Shown one piece after another: positions 16,058 through 25,575 of a stretch of DNA of 64,000 nt. The position numbers were made by a program, and so were the translations under genes. The DNA lies in the NCBI RefSeq assembly GCF_013410745.1, contig NZ_JACCFY010000001.1:2294001-2358000 (forward strand), given 5' to 3'. Under the pieces are notes generated by a model. The model ran no database searches and was not told the origin of the DNA. It saw only the letters and a program-made list of their open reading frames with translations. Position 1 is the stretch's first letter. Every line of letters starts with the position of its first letter. Source of the stretch: Nesterenkonia xinjiangensis (lineage in GTDB: Bacteria > Actinomycetota > Actinomycetes > Actinomycetales > Micrococcaceae).

Positions 16058-17286
16058 GGGCGCTCCCGCACGACGGAGGAGACCGTCGGGGGTGGTGCCA
16101 GGGTCGGTGCCGGGGCCTGGGGGAGGGCGAAGGCCTGTTCCGGGGTGAGGCGACGGACCTTCCCGGAGGCGGTGCGGGGCAGCTCGGTGACGATCCTCCA
16201 CTTCCTCGGCCGCTGAGCTGCAGTGAGGGCGCCTCGGGCCGCCGACTCGAGAGCCCGGGGATCGAGGGCGACCCCGGGAGTCGGTTCGACGCAGGCCACC
16301 ACGAGCCGCCCCAGCACGGGATGCGGTTCGCCGAGCACCAGGGCGGCGTCGACCTCGTCCAGGCTCTCCAGCCAGGTCTCGACGTCGGCCGGGATGACCG
16401 TGGCACCTCCGGTGAGGATGGCGTCGTCGGCACGTCCGTGCAGGTGGATCACCCCGTCCTCGGAGAGCGAAGCTCGGTCGCCGACCGTGGCCCAGTCGCC
16501 GTCACGTCGCAGCGACCCGCCCTCACCGATCGTGGTCAGCGCCAGCTGCTCGCTGCGGACCCACAGTTCGTGATCCCGGACCTCGACGTCCACGCCGGGC
16601 ACCGGGCGGAGCCCATTCCCATGGTCCATCGCCACCAGGGAGAGCTCCGCGGCACCGAAATAGCTGACCAGCTGCAGCCCCAGCATTCGGGCGCGGGCCG
16701 CCAGTCCTTCGTCGACCCGCGCCCCGCCGATCAGCACCGCCCGCAGGCTGCTCCGTGCCCCGTTCTCCAGCAGCGCGACCAGATCCTGCAGATGCGTGGG
16801 AGTGCCGTGGAGCAGCGTGGGCCCGACCAGGTCCGCCGCGCGGAGTCGGGCGCCGGCGGGCGTGCTCCAGCGGAGGCCGCGGGAGTCGGCATGGGCGGCG
16901 GCATACAGCGCCATCGAGGAGACCGGATGCACCGGGATGAGCACCGAGTCCCCGGCGCCGACGTCGAGGGCCTCATCGACCACCGGGAAGGAGACCTCCC
17001 AGGAGACGGCGCTGCGCAGCACAACCCGTGGCCGGCCGGTGCTGCCCGAGGTGAAGGCCGTCCAGGCCGCCTCAGCCGGCAGATCGGCGGACCCGACGGC
17101 GGCGACCACAGCGTCCCAGTGACCCTCGGTCCACCGGGCATCACCGACCAGCGGCACTTGGCCTGCGGCCCGGGCACTCAGCGCGGCCTGCAGGACGACG
17201 GTGTGGTCCTCTCCGCGGAGGGGTCGGATCCGTGGGGGAGGAGGCGGCGCGGCGCGCCCGTGGGCATCTGCGCTCGGCGTCGTCAT
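16054..17286 (-). CDS. Acyl-CoA/AMP-dependent ligase (MenE-like short form) in bioY operon
   Basis: 410 residues from ATG 17286, whose start overlaps the bioY stop (ATGA). Adenylation motifs: TAFTSGSTGRPRVV (P-loop), VSYFGAAELSLVAM (A5-like), LHGRADDAILTGG with the hinge Asp, and PRTASGKVRRL with the catalytic C-terminal Lys. It lacks the first 100 residues or so of full-size acyl-CoA synthetases, as MenE-type enzymes do. The neighbours (biotin transporter component and thiolase) rather than menaquinone genes argue against MenE itself. Probable carboxylate activation to a CoA ester. Confidence 0.85.
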   Translation of the reverse strand: MTTPSADAHGRAAPPPPPRIRPLRGEDHTVVLQAALSARAAGQVPLVGDARWTEGHWDAVVAAVGSADLPAEAAWTAFTSGSTGRPRVVLRSAVSWEVSFPVVDEALDVGAGDSVLIPVHPVSSMALYAAAHADSRGLRWSTPAGARLRAADLVGPTLLHGTPTHLQDLVALLENGARSSLRAVLIGGARVDEGLAARARMLGLQLVSYFGAAELSLVAMDHGNGLRPVPGVDVEVRDHELWVRSEQLALTTIGEGGSLRRDGDWATVGDRASLSEDGVIHLHGRADDAILTGGATVIPADVETWLESLDEVDAALVLGEPHPVLGRLVVACVEPTPGVALDPRALESAARGALTAAQRPRKWRIVTELPRTASGKVRRLTPEQAFALPQAPAPTLAPPPTVSSVVRERP

Positions 17287-17906
17287 CGGTCGAAGGCCTG
17301 CGGGTAGGCGCGGCGCAGCGAGAGGGTCACCAGGGTGGCCAGCAGCACCTTGAGCAGATCCCCGGGGAGGAACGCCGCCGCGAGCAGGGCGGTCTCCTGC
17401 AGGCCGAGCCCGGTGACGAGCGCCTGCACCGGGATGCCCAGCGCGTAGATGGCCACGATGCCGCCCAGCAGGCACCCGAGCAGCACCCGGGGCCAGGTGG
17501 GGCGGGTCCGGCCTGTGCGGCGCAGCCCGTGGACCATCAGCCCGATGACGGCGGCGCCGACCACCCAGCCCACCAGGTACCCGGCGCTGGGGCCGAAGAA
17601 GACCCCCAGACCGCCGCGTCCTCCGGCCAGCAGCGGCAGCCCCATGGCGACCACGGTGTTGAAGACGATCACCGCCGCGGCGCCTCGCCAGGGGCCCAGG
17701 ATGGCTCCGGCCAGCATCACCCCCAGCGTCTGAGCGGTGACCGGCACCGCCATGCCCATCACCGGGATGGCTCCGGGGAGCCCCAGGACGGCGATCAGAC
17801 CGGCGAACATGGCGATCTGGGCCAGATTTCGGGCCGAGGCGGTGGGCGCCGTCGCCCTCGGGGCGGACGTGCGGCCACCGGTGGCGGTGTGATCCAGTGT
17901 CTCCAT
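17283..17906 (-). CDS. bioY: Biotin transporter substrate-binding component BioY
   Basis: 207 residues from ATG 17906. Six hydrophobic segments and the BioY signature blocks LAGAILGPWRGAAAV and GVFFGPSAGYLVGWVVGA identify the S-component that binds biotin in the membrane, alone or with an energy-coupling module. No bioM/bioN ATPase and T-component genes are adjacent. A short N-terminal extension of about 30 residues precedes the first helix. A TGAAC-N3-GTTCA palindrome lies 49 bp upstream, matching the BioQ operator pattern of actinobacteria. Confidence 0.93.
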   Translation of the reverse strand: METLDHTATGGRTSAPRATAPTASARNLAQIAMFAGLIAVLGLPGAIPVMGMAVPVTAQTLGVMLAGAILGPWRGAAAVIVFNTVVAMGLPLLAGGRGGLGVFFGPSAGYLVGWVVGAAVIGLMVHGLRRTGRTRPTWPRVLLGCLLGGIVAIYALGIPVQALVTGLGLQETALLAAAFLPGDLLKVLLATLVTLSLRRAYPQAFDR

Positions 17907-17953
17907 GGTGCGGCTCCTCCTGGGTCCGGCTGAACCGAGACCACCTCGCTGAG

Positions 17954-17968
17954 TTGAACAGTGTTCAA
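17954..17968. promoter_or_regulatory. Putative BioQ operator upstream of bioY
   Basis: The 15 bases TTGAACAGTGTTCAA contain TGAAC-AGT-GTTCA, a perfect palindrome with a three-base spacer. The TetR-family repressor BioQ of corynebacteria and mycobacteria is reported to recognise TGAAC-N3-GTTAC-like sites. It is placed about 50 bp before the bioY start, as expected for repression when biotin is plentiful. The bioQ gene is not in the window. Confidence 0.75.
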
Positions 17969-18095
17969 ATGCTAGCAGTCCCTCTGCCCCCGGAAGGTCC
18001 CGGACAGCGTGGCAGCGGCAGGGTGGGAGTGGCAGGATGGGACAGGCGGGGCTGAACATCCCGCCCCGTCCCGGCTTGAGAAGGAGCTTGAGCGC

Positions 18096-18944
18096 ATGAC
18101 TGAGACGACCCTTGTCCCGCACCGCACCCTCAACGACGGCACCACCCTGCCTGAGCTCGGGCTCGGGACCTACCAGCTGCGCGGGACCGCCGGCGCGGAG
18201 TCCATCGCAGCCGGCATCCGCTCCGGCTACCGGCTGCTGGACACCGCCTACAACTATGAGAACGAAGGGGCGGTCGGTGCCGGCATCGTCGCCTCGGGGA
18301 TCCCCCGCGACGAGCTGCGCGTGACCTCCAAGCTGCCGGGCCGCTACCACCGCCACGATCAGGCGGTGGAGGCTGTGGAGGAGTCCCTCTACCGAGCAGG
18401 CCTGGACCACTTCGACCTGTACCTGATCCACTGGCCCAACCCGAAGCAGGACACCTATGTGGAGGCCTGGCAGACACTGATCGAGCTCCGCGAGAGGGGG
18501 CTGCTGCGCTCCATCGGGGTCAGCAACTTCCTGCCCGAGCACCTCACACGGCTGACCGAGGAGACGGGCGTGACCCCGAGCGTGAACCAGATCGAGATCC
18601 ACCCCTGGTTCCCGCAGGACGAGGACATCGCCTGGAACCACGAGCACGGGATCGCCGTCGAGGCCTGGAGTCCGGTGGGCCGGAACTCTCAGCTGCAGCA
18701 GGATCCGGTGGTCACGAAGATCGCCGAGGAGCTCGGCCGCAGCCCGGTGCAGGTGATCCTGCGCTGGCACCTGACGCGCGGCACCATCCCCCTGCCGAAG
18801 TCGGCCGACCTCACTCGTCAGCGGGAGAACCTGGCGCTCTACGACTTCGAGCTCACCCAGGAGCAGCTGGGCCGGATCGCCGCGCTGGCCCGAGAGGACG
18901 GCCGGCTGAAGGGTCAGGACCCCGCCGTATACGAGGAGTTCTGA
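18096..18944 (+). CDS. Aldo-keto reductase
   Basis: 282 residues from ATG 18096 (AAGGAG about 11 bases upstream). Complete AKR barrel: catalytic tetrad Asp and Tyr in LLDTAYNYENE, Lys in VTSKLPG and His in LIHWPNP; the NADPH-binding end reads PLPKSADLTRQRENL. Closest in style to 2,5-diketo-gluconate-reductase-like AKRs of actinobacteria. The frame open from 18009 has no homology before MTETTLVPHRT. It stands alone; the substrate is unknown. Confidence 0.9.
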   Translation: MTETTLVPHRTLNDGTTLPELGLGTYQLRGTAGAESIAAGIRSGYRLLDTAYNYENEGAVGAGIVASGIPRDELRVTSKLPGRYHRHDQAVEAVEESLYRAGLDHFDLYLIHWPNPKQDTYVEAWQTLIELRERGLLRSIGVSNFLPEHLTRLTEETGVTPSVNQIEIHPWFPQDEDIAWNHEHGIAVEAWSPVGRNSQLQQDPVVTKIAEELGRSPVQVILRWHLTRGTIPLPKSADLTRQRENLALYDFELTQEQLGRIAALAREDGRLKGQDPAVYEEF

Positions 18945-19073
18945 GCCGCGGGCCGGCCCTCCTCGCTCTCCATCGAGGCACGGTGACCCTGGTGGTCCAG
19001 GTGGGACGAGCCTATGCTCGGGACGACTGCGGTGACCTCGATCGCCGTGGCCCGAGAGAAGGAGCTGCTGGAG

Positions 19074-20042
19074 ATGAACGCCACCACTGAAGAACACCTG
19101 CCGGACGATGCTCAGGGCACCCGACAGGGGGTGGTCGTCGGCGTCGACGGCTCGCCCCATGCAGACCGCGCGCTGCGGCTGGGAGCCGCCCTCGCCTCGG
19201 CCCGGGGCGTGCCGCTCACCGCGGTGTTCGCCTACACGATGTCCCCCTATGCGATCAACGCCGCCTCCTACGGTCAGCCAGTGGTGGATGAGAAGGCCCT
19301 CAAGCATGAGGGAGAGGAGATCCTGCGGCGCGCGCTCTCCACGGCTGACGCCGCACGCGGTGACGTCAGGACCGCCGTGGAGCGTGGTCCGGCGGGGCAG
19401 GCGCTGGCCCACCACTCCAGAAACGCAGACGTCATCGTCGTGGGCACTCGGGGGCGCGGAGGATTCACCGGCATGCTGCTGGGTTCCACCTCCGCGAGCC
19501 TGCCGTCGCGGTCGCACTGCCCCGTGGTGATAGTCCCCCACTCCACAGATGCCGGCGACGCGGAGCCGGACCCTCAGGCACCGGTGTCGGTGGGCGTCGA
19601 CGGGTCGGCCCACAGTCTGGTCGCCGCCCTGGAAGCGGCGGCCTGGGCCGAATCCCTCGGCGTTCCCCTGAGGCTGCTGAGCGCGCTGCCGCCCATGGCG
19701 GCAGATGTGATGACCTGGGCTCCGCTGGAGGCACAGGTGCAGGAGGCGCGTGACCAGCTCACCGGTCAGCTGGAGGAGGACGCCACCTGGCTCCGGGGAC
19801 GGTGTCCAGAGGTGGATGTCTCGATATCCGTCGTCGACGGCGCCGCTGCGACAGTGATGGTGGAGGCCTCCAAGACCTCCCAGCTGACCGTCGTCGGGAC
19901 GCGAGGGCACGGCGGATTCGTCGGCATGCTGGTGGGTTCGACCTCCTCCTCGACGATGCACCACGCCCAGGGCCCTCTGATGATCGTCTCCCAGGAGGGT
20001 GGCGCGGATGTGGGGGACCACCGTCGGATGCACAAGCGCTGA
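19074..20042 (+). CDS. Universal stress protein, tandem two-domain type
   Basis: 322 residues from ATG 19074, preceded by GAAGGAG. Two USP domains: the first starts GVVVGVDGSPHADRALR and ends with the ATP loop GTRGRGGFTGMLLGSTSASL; the second starts VSVGVDGSAHSLVAALEAAA and ends GTRGHGGFVGMLVGSTSSST. Both carry the G-x2-G-x9-G-S/T nucleotide motif, so each half should bind ATP. Tandem USPs in actinobacteria respond to hypoxia and stasis, often via DosR; no DosR box was recognised here. Confidence 0.93.
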   Translation: MNATTEEHLPDDAQGTRQGVVVGVDGSPHADRALRLGAALASARGVPLTAVFAYTMSPYAINAASYGQPVVDEKALKHEGEEILRRALSTADAARGDVRTAVERGPAGQALAHHSRNADVIVVGTRGRGGFTGMLLGSTSASLPSRSHCPVVIVPHSTDAGDAEPDPQAPVSVGVDGSAHSLVAALEAAAWAESLGVPLRLLSALPPMAADVMTWAPLEAQVQEARDQLTGQLEEDATWLRGRCPEVDVSISVVDGAAATVMVEASKTSQLTVVGTRGHGGFVGMLVGSTSSSTMHHAQGPLMIVSQEGGADVGDHRRMHKR

Positions 20043-20081
20043 GCTCTGCGGGTGACGGGTCGAGAGGACGTCCCAAGACGC

Positions 20082-20159
20082 CGAGTGGCCACGAATCACG
20101 GGATCTCCGGGGTGACACGCCGTGTCGAGTTCCCAGATGCCGTGATTCGTGGCCACTCG
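20082..20159. terminator. Palindromic element, family 2, copy A; bidirectional terminator between usp and purL
   Basis: A perfect 20-bp inverted repeat, 20082-20101 with 20140-20159 (arm begins CGAGTGGCCACGAATCACGG), surrounds a 38-base loop that holds a smaller hairpin (ACACGCCGTGT). It fills the gap between two convergent genes, as a bidirectional terminator would, but lacks T-runs. A decayed relative with the same arm core (CGCGAATCACGGGATCT in place of CACGAATCACGGGATCT) sits at 53829-53904, so this is a dispersed repeat family. Confidence 0.8.
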
Positions 20160-20177
20160 ATGCTGGGGGTGGGAGGT

Positions 20178-22502
20178 TCAGACCTCCGCGGCGAACCGTG
20201 AGGGGATGACCGAGCTCCACGCCTCGCGCAGCTCATCGATCCCCAAAGTGAACGAGCCGCCGTCGAACGGTCCGGCGACCTCGATGGTCCCGGACTGCGC
20301 GTCCACCACGCCGATCCGCAGGGCTGCGAAGCCCCGGGCGGTGGTCATGTCGGTGAAGCGCACCTCCTCGGAGCGGGGCAGCGCGACGACGGCGCGGGCC
20401 TGAGACTCGCTGAACAGCGCCGTGAAGGAGTCGACGCCGTCGCGCTCGCAGATCCCGTCCACAGCCACCCGAGAGCCGACGCCGAAGCGCAGGCTCATCT
20501 CCGCCAGTCCCGCCGCCAGGCCGCCCTCGGAGAGGTCATGGGCGGCGTCGATCATGCCGTCCCGCGAGGCGTTGATGAGGATCTCGCCCAGCGTCATCTC
20601 CGCCGCCAGGTCCACCAGCGGGGGCACCCCGCCGAGGTGTCCCCGCAGCCGGGCGAACTCGGAGCCGTCCAGCTCGTCGCGGGTCACACCCAGCAGGTAG
20701 ATCGCCTGGCCGTCGGCCCAGCGCTGGAAGCCCGAGGGGGTGCGGCGGGCGACGTCGTCGAAGCTGCCCAGCACCCCCACCACCGGGGTCGGGTGGATGG
20801 CCCGGCCCGCCGTCTGGTTGTACAGGGAGACGTTGCCGCCGGTGACCGGGATGCCCAGTTCCTGGCAGCCGTCGGCCAGACCACGCACGGCCTCGGCGAA
20901 CTGCCACATGACCTCCGGGTCCTCCGGGGAGCCGAAGTTCAGGCAGTCCGAGACGGCCTTGGGGATGGCCCCCGAGGTGGCCACATTGCGGTAGGCCTCG
21001 GCCAGGGAGAGCTGCGCCCCGGTGTAGGGGTCGAGGTAGGTGTAGCGGGCGTTGCAGTCGGTGGAGAGCCCCACGCCCAGGCCGGTGGTCTCGTCCACGC
21101 GGACCACCCCGGCGTCGTCCGGCTGGGACAGTGCCGTGTTGCCGCCCACGAACCTGTCGTACTGGTCGGTGATCCAGGAGGTGTCGGCCATGTTCGGCGA
21201 GGACATCAGCTCCACGACCGCCGCACCCAGCTCCTCGCCGTTGTCCGGGAGGGCCCTGCCGGGCTCGGAGGAGCGGAAGGTGTCGGCCTGCAGCGCATCC
21301 TGCCACGAGGGACGCTGATAGGGACGCTCGTAGACGGGGCCGTCATGGGCGACGGTGCGCGGGTCGACGTCGACGATGGTCTCGCCGTCCCACTCGATGA
21401 TCAGCCGACCGGTGTCGGTGACCTCGCCCAGCCAGGAGTACTCCACATCCCACTTGGCCATGACCTGCTCGAAGGCCTCGGCGTTGGCCGGGGTGACCAC
21501 GGCCATCATGCGCTCCTGGGACTCGGACATCAGGATCTCGCCCGGAGTCAGGGAGGGGTCGCGCAGCAGCACATCGGTCAGCTCTACGTGCATGCCGCCC
21601 TCGCCGTTGGAGGCCAGCTCACTGGTGGCACAGGAGATGCCTGCCGCACCGAGGTCCTGGATGCCTTCGACGAGCTCGCCGTGGAAGAGCTCCAGGCAGC
21701 ACTCGATGAGCACCTTCTCGGAGAACGGGTCGCCCACCTGCACGGCCGGACGCTTCGAGGGCTTGGTGTCGTCGAAGGACTCTGAGGCCAGCACGGAGGC
21801 GCCGCCGATGCCGTCACCGCCGGTGCGGGCGCCGAAGAGCACCACCTTGTTGCCCACGCCGGAGGCGTTGGCCAAGCGCAGGTCCTCATGGCGCATCACG
21901 CCCACCGCCAGGGCGTTGACCAGCGGGTTCTGCTGGTAGACGGAGTCGAAGACGACCTCCCCGCCGATGTTCGGCAGGCCCAGGGAGTTCCCGTAGCCGC
22001 CGATGCCGGAGACCACGCCCGGCAGCACGCGTCGAGTGTCGGGGTGGTCGATGTCGCCGAAACGCAGCGGGTCCATCACCGCCACCGGGCGGGCACCCAT
22101 GGAGATGATGTCGCGGACGATGCCGCCGATGCCGGTGGCCGCACCCTGGTAGGGCTCCACATAGGAGGGGTGGTTGTGCGATTCGATCTTGAAGGTCACG
22201 GCCCAGCCGTCACCCAGGTCGGTCACCCCGGCGTTCTCCCCGATGCCGACCATCAGGTCCTTCTTCATGTCCTCGGTGACCTTCTCACCGAACTGGCGCA
22301 GGTGGACCTTGGAGGACTTGTAGGAGCAGTGCTCGGACCACATGACCGAGTACATCGCCAGCTCCGCCGCCGTCGGACGCCGCCCGAGGATCTCATGGAT
22401 GCGGGCGTATTCGTCTTCCTTCAGGCCCAGCTCGGCCCAGGGGAGTTGGGTCTCAGGGGTCGAGGCGGCGTGCTCGACGGTGTCGATGTTGAATTCGCTC
22501 AC
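20178..22502 (-). CDS. purL: Phosphoribosylformylglycinamidine synthase subunit PurL
   Basis: 774 residues, GTG start at 22502 overlapping the purQ stop (GTGA). The small-type PurL catalyses ATP-dependent conversion of FGAR to FGAM with ammonia from PurQ. Visible blocks: [20 protein letters not shown] with the catalytic His region, [25 protein letters not shown], and the second half repeat [21 protein letters not shown] ([17 protein letters not shown]). Acts in the cytoplasmic PurLQS complex. Third gene of purSQL. Confidence 0.97.
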   Translation of the reverse strand: MSEFNIDTVEHAASTPETQLPWAELGLKEDEYARIHEILGRRPTAAELAMYSVMWSEHCSYKSSKVHLRQFGEKVTEDMKKDLMVGIGENAGVTDLGDGWAVTFKIESHNHPSYVEPYQGAATGIGGIVRDIISMGARPVAVMDPLRFGDIDHPDTRRVLPGVVSGIGGYGNSLGLPNIGGEVVFDSVYQQNPLVNALAVGVMRHEDLRLANASGVGNKVVLFGARTGGDGIGGASVLASESFDDTKPSKRPAVQVGDPFSEKVLIECCLELFHGELVEGIQDLGAAGISCATSELASNGEGGMHVELTDVLLRDPSLTPGEILMSESQERMMAVVTPANAEAFEQVMAKWDVEYSWLGEVTDTGRLIIEWDGETIVDVDPRTVAHDGPVYERPYQRPSWQDALQADTFRSSEPGRALPDNGEELGAAVVELMSSPNMADTSWITDQYDRFVGGNTALSQPDDAGVVRVDETTGLGVGLSTDCNARYTYLDPYTGAQLSLAEAYRNVATSGAIPKAVSDCLNFGSPEDPEVMWQFAEAVRGLADGCQELGIPVTGGNVSLYNQTAGRAIHPTPVVGVLGSFDDVARRTPSGFQRWADGQAIYLLGVTRDELDGSEFARLRGHLGGVPPLVDLAAEMTLGEILINASRDGMIDAAHDLSEGGLAAGLAEMSLRFGVGSRVAVDGICERDGVDSFTALFSESQARAVVALPRSEEVRFTDMTTARGFAALRIGVVDAQSGTIEVAGPFDGGSFTLGIDELREAWSSVIPSRFAAEV

Positions 22503-23290
22503 TTGGAGTCTCCTGCAGCGTCGGATCCGGCGAGGGAAGAGAGGACGGAGGTGAACACGGTCAGCCCGTCGGTGCCGTTGCGCATGCCGGTGGAGTCCTC
22601 GGAGCCGTAGCCGGCCTCCACCGCGTGCTCCGGATGCGGCATGAGGCCCACCACGTTGCCTCCGGCGTTGCTGATGCCGGCGATGTCATGACGGGAGCCG
22701 TTCGGGTTGGCGCCCACGTAGCGGAACACCACGCGTCCCTCACCCTCCAGCCGGGCGAGGGTGTCCTCGTCGGCGACGTACTGGCCGTCCTGGTTCTTCA
22801 GCGGGACGGTGATCAGCTCGTCCGCGGTGAACTGGCTCGTCCAGGCGGTGGAGGTGTTCTCCACGCGGAGCACCTGATCGGCGCAGCGGAACTTCAGGTG
22901 GTCGTTCTTGATCATCGAGCCCGGCAGCAGGTGAGCTTCAGTGAGGATCTGGAACCCGTTGCAGATGCCCAGCACCGGCAGCGCAGCGCCGGTGCCCGCC
23001 GTCGCCGCCTCGGTCAGGCGGCTCATCAGCGGGGCGAAGCGGGAGATCGCCCCGGCACGCAGATAATCGCCGTAGGAGAATCCACCGGGGACGACGACGG
23101 CGTCCACCTCGGCGAGCGTGTCGTCGGCATGCCAGAGGGGCACCGCGTGACCGCCGGCGAGGCGGACCGCCCGGGCGGCGTCGCGGTCGTCCAGGGTCCC
23201 GGGGAAGGTGACGACGCCGATGCGGGCGCCGTCCAGTGCTGCGCCGGCAGGGGAGGCGCCGAGGTCGCCGATCAGGGGCGTCTCTGCCAT
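22499..23290 (-). CDS. purQ: Phosphoribosylformylglycinamidine synthase, glutaminase subunit PurQ
   Basis: 263 residues. A class I glutamine amidotransferase that releases ammonia for PurL: nucleophile Cys in [11 protein letters not shown], His-x-Glu dyad in [11 protein letters not shown], and [16 protein letters not shown]. It is longer than the usual 220-230 residues through an N-terminal extension of about 20 and a C-terminal one. Its ATG overlaps the purS stop by one base (TGATG). Confidence 0.96.
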   Translation of the reverse strand: MAETPLIGDLGASPAGAALDGARIGVVTFPGTLDDRDAARAVRLAGGHAVPLWHADDTLAEVDAVVVPGGFSYGDYLRAGAISRFAPLMSRLTEAATAGTGAALPVLGICNGFQILTEAHLLPGSMIKNDHLKFRCADQVLRVENTSTAWTSQFTADELITVPLKNQDGQYVADEDTLARLEGEGRVVFRYVGANPNGSRHDIAGISNAGGNVVGLMPHPEHAVEAGYGSEDSTGMRNGTDGLTVFTSVLSSLAGSDAAGDSK

Positions 23291-23541
23291 CAGGACTCCT
23301 CCACCCGCACGTCCACGACGTCCTCGATGACCGGGTTGGAGAGCATCTCCTCCGCGGCCCGGCGAGCCTGCGCGAGGGCCTCGTCGGTGACCTCGCCCTC
23401 GACGGTCAGCTCGAATCGCTTCCCCTGGCGGACCGCGGAGAAGTCCTCGAAGCCGAGGTGGGGGAGGGCAGACGCGATGGCTTTGCCCTGCGGGTCGAGG
23501 ATCTCAGGTTTGGGCATGACCTCGACGACGATGCGCGGCAT
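23290..23541 (-). CDS. purS: Phosphoribosylformylglycinamidine synthase subunit PurS
   Basis: 83 residues, the normal size. [20 protein letters not shown] and the core [19 protein letters not shown] are the PurS signature; it bridges PurQ and PurL. First gene of the purine operon. The 185 bp upstream to 23726 contain a hairpin (23640-23661), a second short palindrome GGCCTCGAGGCC at 23711 and a possible minus-strand -10 box TAGACT near 23694. Confidence 0.95.
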   Translation of the reverse strand: MPRIVVEVMPKPEILDPQGKAIASALPHLGFEDFSAVRQGKRFELTVEGEVTDEALAQARRAAEEMLSNPVIEDVVDVRVEES

Positions 23542-23639
23542 GGGGTCTCTCCTGTGCTTGTATGCGGGTGAACGTGCCCGCGGACAGCACTGGGGCCCTG
23601 CCGGGGCGCAGCGGTCAGATGCCGTCTCACGCCCGAAGA

Positions 23640-23661
23640 CGCCGTCGTGAGGACGACGGCG
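23640..23661 (-). terminator. Hairpin between the ABC importer operon and purS
   Basis: CGCCGTCGT (23640-23648) pairs perfectly with ACGACGGCG (23653-23661) around a GAGG tetraloop. It lies between the end of the iron-type importer operon and the purS promoter region. No T-run follows on either strand, so it may terminate weakly or act in the purS leader. Confidence 0.5.
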
Positions 23662-23725
23662 GACACAGGCGCTCCGCGAGCTTGCCGACCCAGTCTACCG
23701 GCTGTCCAGCGGCCTCGAGGCCGGG

Positions 23726-24514
23726 TCAGCCGCGGGCCCCGGTGAGCGCCGCCGTCGGTTCGAAGGAGACGACCACCCGCCCGCGGCCGGGGTCATGATG
23801 CACCTCGGCCTCGACTTCGTACACCGCGGCGATCAGCTCGGGCGTGAGCACCTCGTGCGGCGCGCCGCCGGCGACCACCGCTCCCTGCTGCAGGACCACG
23901 AGCTGGTCGCAGAACATCGCGGCCAGGTTGAGGTCATGCAGGGCCACCACGGAGGTGAGCGGCAGTCGCGTCACCAGGCTCAGCAGCTCGAGCTGATGCC
24001 GGATGTCCAGGTGATTGGTGGGCTCGTCCAGCAGCAGCTCACTGGGCTGCTGGGCCAGCGCCCGGGCGATCTGCGCCCGCTGCCGCTCGCCACCGGAGAG
24101 GGTGTGCCACAGCCGGTCCGCCTTCTCCTGCAGCCCGGTGTGCTCCAGCGCGTCGGCGACGGCCTCGGCGTCGGCGGAGGGATCCCCGCCCCAGGCGCCG
24201 CGGTGCGGGATCCTGCCGAGCCGGACCACATCCTCCACGCGGATGTCCGTGTCCGTCTCCGCATGCTGACCCACCACCGCGACGGTGCGGGCGACCCGAC
24301 GCCGCGGCACCGAGGCGAGTTCCTCGCCGTCGAGCAGCACCGCTCCCGAGGACGGCTTCACGATCCCGTGCATCAGGCGCAGCAGGGAGGACTTGCCCGA
24401 CCCGTTGGGACCCAGCAGTCCCACGGTGTCCCCCGGGGCGGGGCGCAGCGTGACCCCGTCGACGACCAGGGAGCCTCCGCGGGTCCAGCTGACGTTCTCG
24501 GCGTGCAGACTCAT
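23726..24514 (-). CDS. ABC transporter ATP-binding protein, iron-siderophore / cobalamin / heme type
   Basis: 262 residues from ATG 24514. FecE/BtuD/HmuV-like ATPase: Walker A GLLGPNGSGKSSLLR, signature HTLSGGERQRAQIARALAQ, Walker B ELLLDEPTNHLDIRHQ, H-loop VVALHDLNLAAMFCD. The DEPTNHLD and HDLN motifs are diagnostic for this importer class. It overlaps the permease stop by four bases. Long frames upstream of 24514 are only the antisense of the permease. Confidence 0.92.
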   Translation of the reverse strand: MSLHAENVSWTRGGSLVVDGVTLRPAPGDTVGLLGPNGSGKSSLLRLMHGIVKPSSGAVLLDGEELASVPRRRVARTVAVVGQHAETDTDIRVEDVVRLGRIPHRGAWGGDPSADAEAVADALEHTGLQEKADRLWHTLSGGERQRAQIARALAQQPSELLLDEPTNHLDIRHQLELLSLVTRLPLTSVVALHDLNLAAMFCDQLVVLQQGAVVAGGAPHEVLTPELIAAVYEVEAEVHHDPGRGRVVVSFEPTAALTGARG

Positions 24515-25575
24515 GCGGCCCTCCGGCGACGTGCGAGGAGGACGATGAACACCGGGACCCCGACCAGCGCCGTGCCCACCCCGACCGGCAGCGGAGTCGG
24601 GGCGAAGACGATCCGTGAGCCGGCGTCGACCCACACCATGAAGATGGCCCCCAGCACCGCTGTCGTCGGGACCAGCCGGACGTGCCGGGTGCCGACCAGC
24701 AGCCGCGCCGCGTGCGGGAGGACCAGCCCGACGAATCCGATCGCGCCCGCCACGCTGACCAACGTGGCGGTCAACAGCGCGGTCAGCAGCAGCAGGCCCA
24801 GGCGCACCCGGCGCACAGAGAGCCCCAGAGAGGCCGCGACTTCGTCGCCGAAGGCGAAGGCGTCCAGCATATGGGCGCAGCGCAGACAGATCAGCGTGCC
24901 GGCGAGCACCACGGCCGTGCACAGCATGACGTCGGGCCAGCGCACCCCCTCCAGGGATCCCAGGAGCCAGAACATGATCCCGCGGGTGCCGTCCGAGTCG
25001 GCGAACGCGAAGACGATCAGCGAGGTCACCGCCGAGAAGAGCTGGGTGCTGGCCACCCCGGCGAGCACCACCCGGTCATGCCCTCCGCCCGCCATCCGCG
25101 CCAACGTCAGCACCAGGGCGAAGGCGATGAGCGCGCCGAGGAAGGCCCCGCCGGAGAGACCTAATGCGGCGCCTCCCAGGCCGAGGACCCCGACGAGGAC
25201 GGCTCCGGTGGAGGCACCTGAGGAGACGCCCAGCACGTAGGGGTCGGCCAGCGGATTGCGCAGCAGCGACTGCATGATGGTCCCGCACAGGCCTAGGCCC
25301 GCACCGCAGGCCGCCGCGACCAGGGCCCTGGGGAGCCGCTCCTGCCAGACGATCGCGTCCTCGGAGGGACGCACCGGGATCTGCGCGCCCGCGAGATGGT
25401 TGAGGACGATGTCGCGGACGTTGACCAGCGAGACGTCGGCGGGCCCGAGCGTGACGGCGACGCCGATGGAGAGGGCCAGCACCGTCAGCCCCGCCAGGGT
25501 CAGCGTCGTCCCGGTGACCGCGGCGCGTGCACGCAGCGTGGGCCCGGTGGCCGGCGGAGCAGCGATGCTACTCAG
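24511..25575 (-). CDS. FecCD-type permease, probable CTG start
   Basis: 354 residues if translation begins at CTG 25575; 323 from GTG 25482. FecCD hallmarks are clear: RLPRALVAAACGAGLGLCGTIMQ, NPLADPYVLGVSSGAS, and GFVGLVLPHAARLLVG. The first membrane helix (VTGTTLTLAGLTVLALSIGV) would be cut by the GTG start. Upstream of it in frame, after a TGA, only one plausible start exists: CTG at 25575, seven bases after a GAAGGAG ribosome site located inside the end of the binding-protein gene. I therefore extend the gene, overlapping the upstream gene by eight bases. Confidence 0.82.
   Translation of the reverse strand: MSSIAAPPATGPTLRARAAVTGTTLTLAGLTVLALSIGVAVTLGPADVSLVNVRDIVLNHLAGAQIPVRPSEDAIVWQERLPRALVAAACGAGLGLCGTIMQSLLRNPLADPYVLGVSSGASTGAVLVGVLGLGGAALGLSGGAFLGALIAFALVLTLARMAGGGHDRVVLAGVASTQLFSAVTSLIVFAFADSDGTRGIMFWLLGSLEGVRWPDVMLCTAVVLAGTLICLRCAHMLDAFAFGDEVAASLGLSVRRVRLGLLLLTALLTATLVSVAGAIGFVGLVLPHAARLLVGTRHVRLVPTTAVLGAIFMVWVDAGSRIVFAPTPLPVGVGTALVGVPVFIVLLARRRRAA

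Noticed and set aside
17283-20156. A 957-codon minus-strand frame covering bioY through usp
   Set aside because: Only its last 207 codons (BioY) are real. The rest is antisense of the aldo-keto reductase and USP genes.
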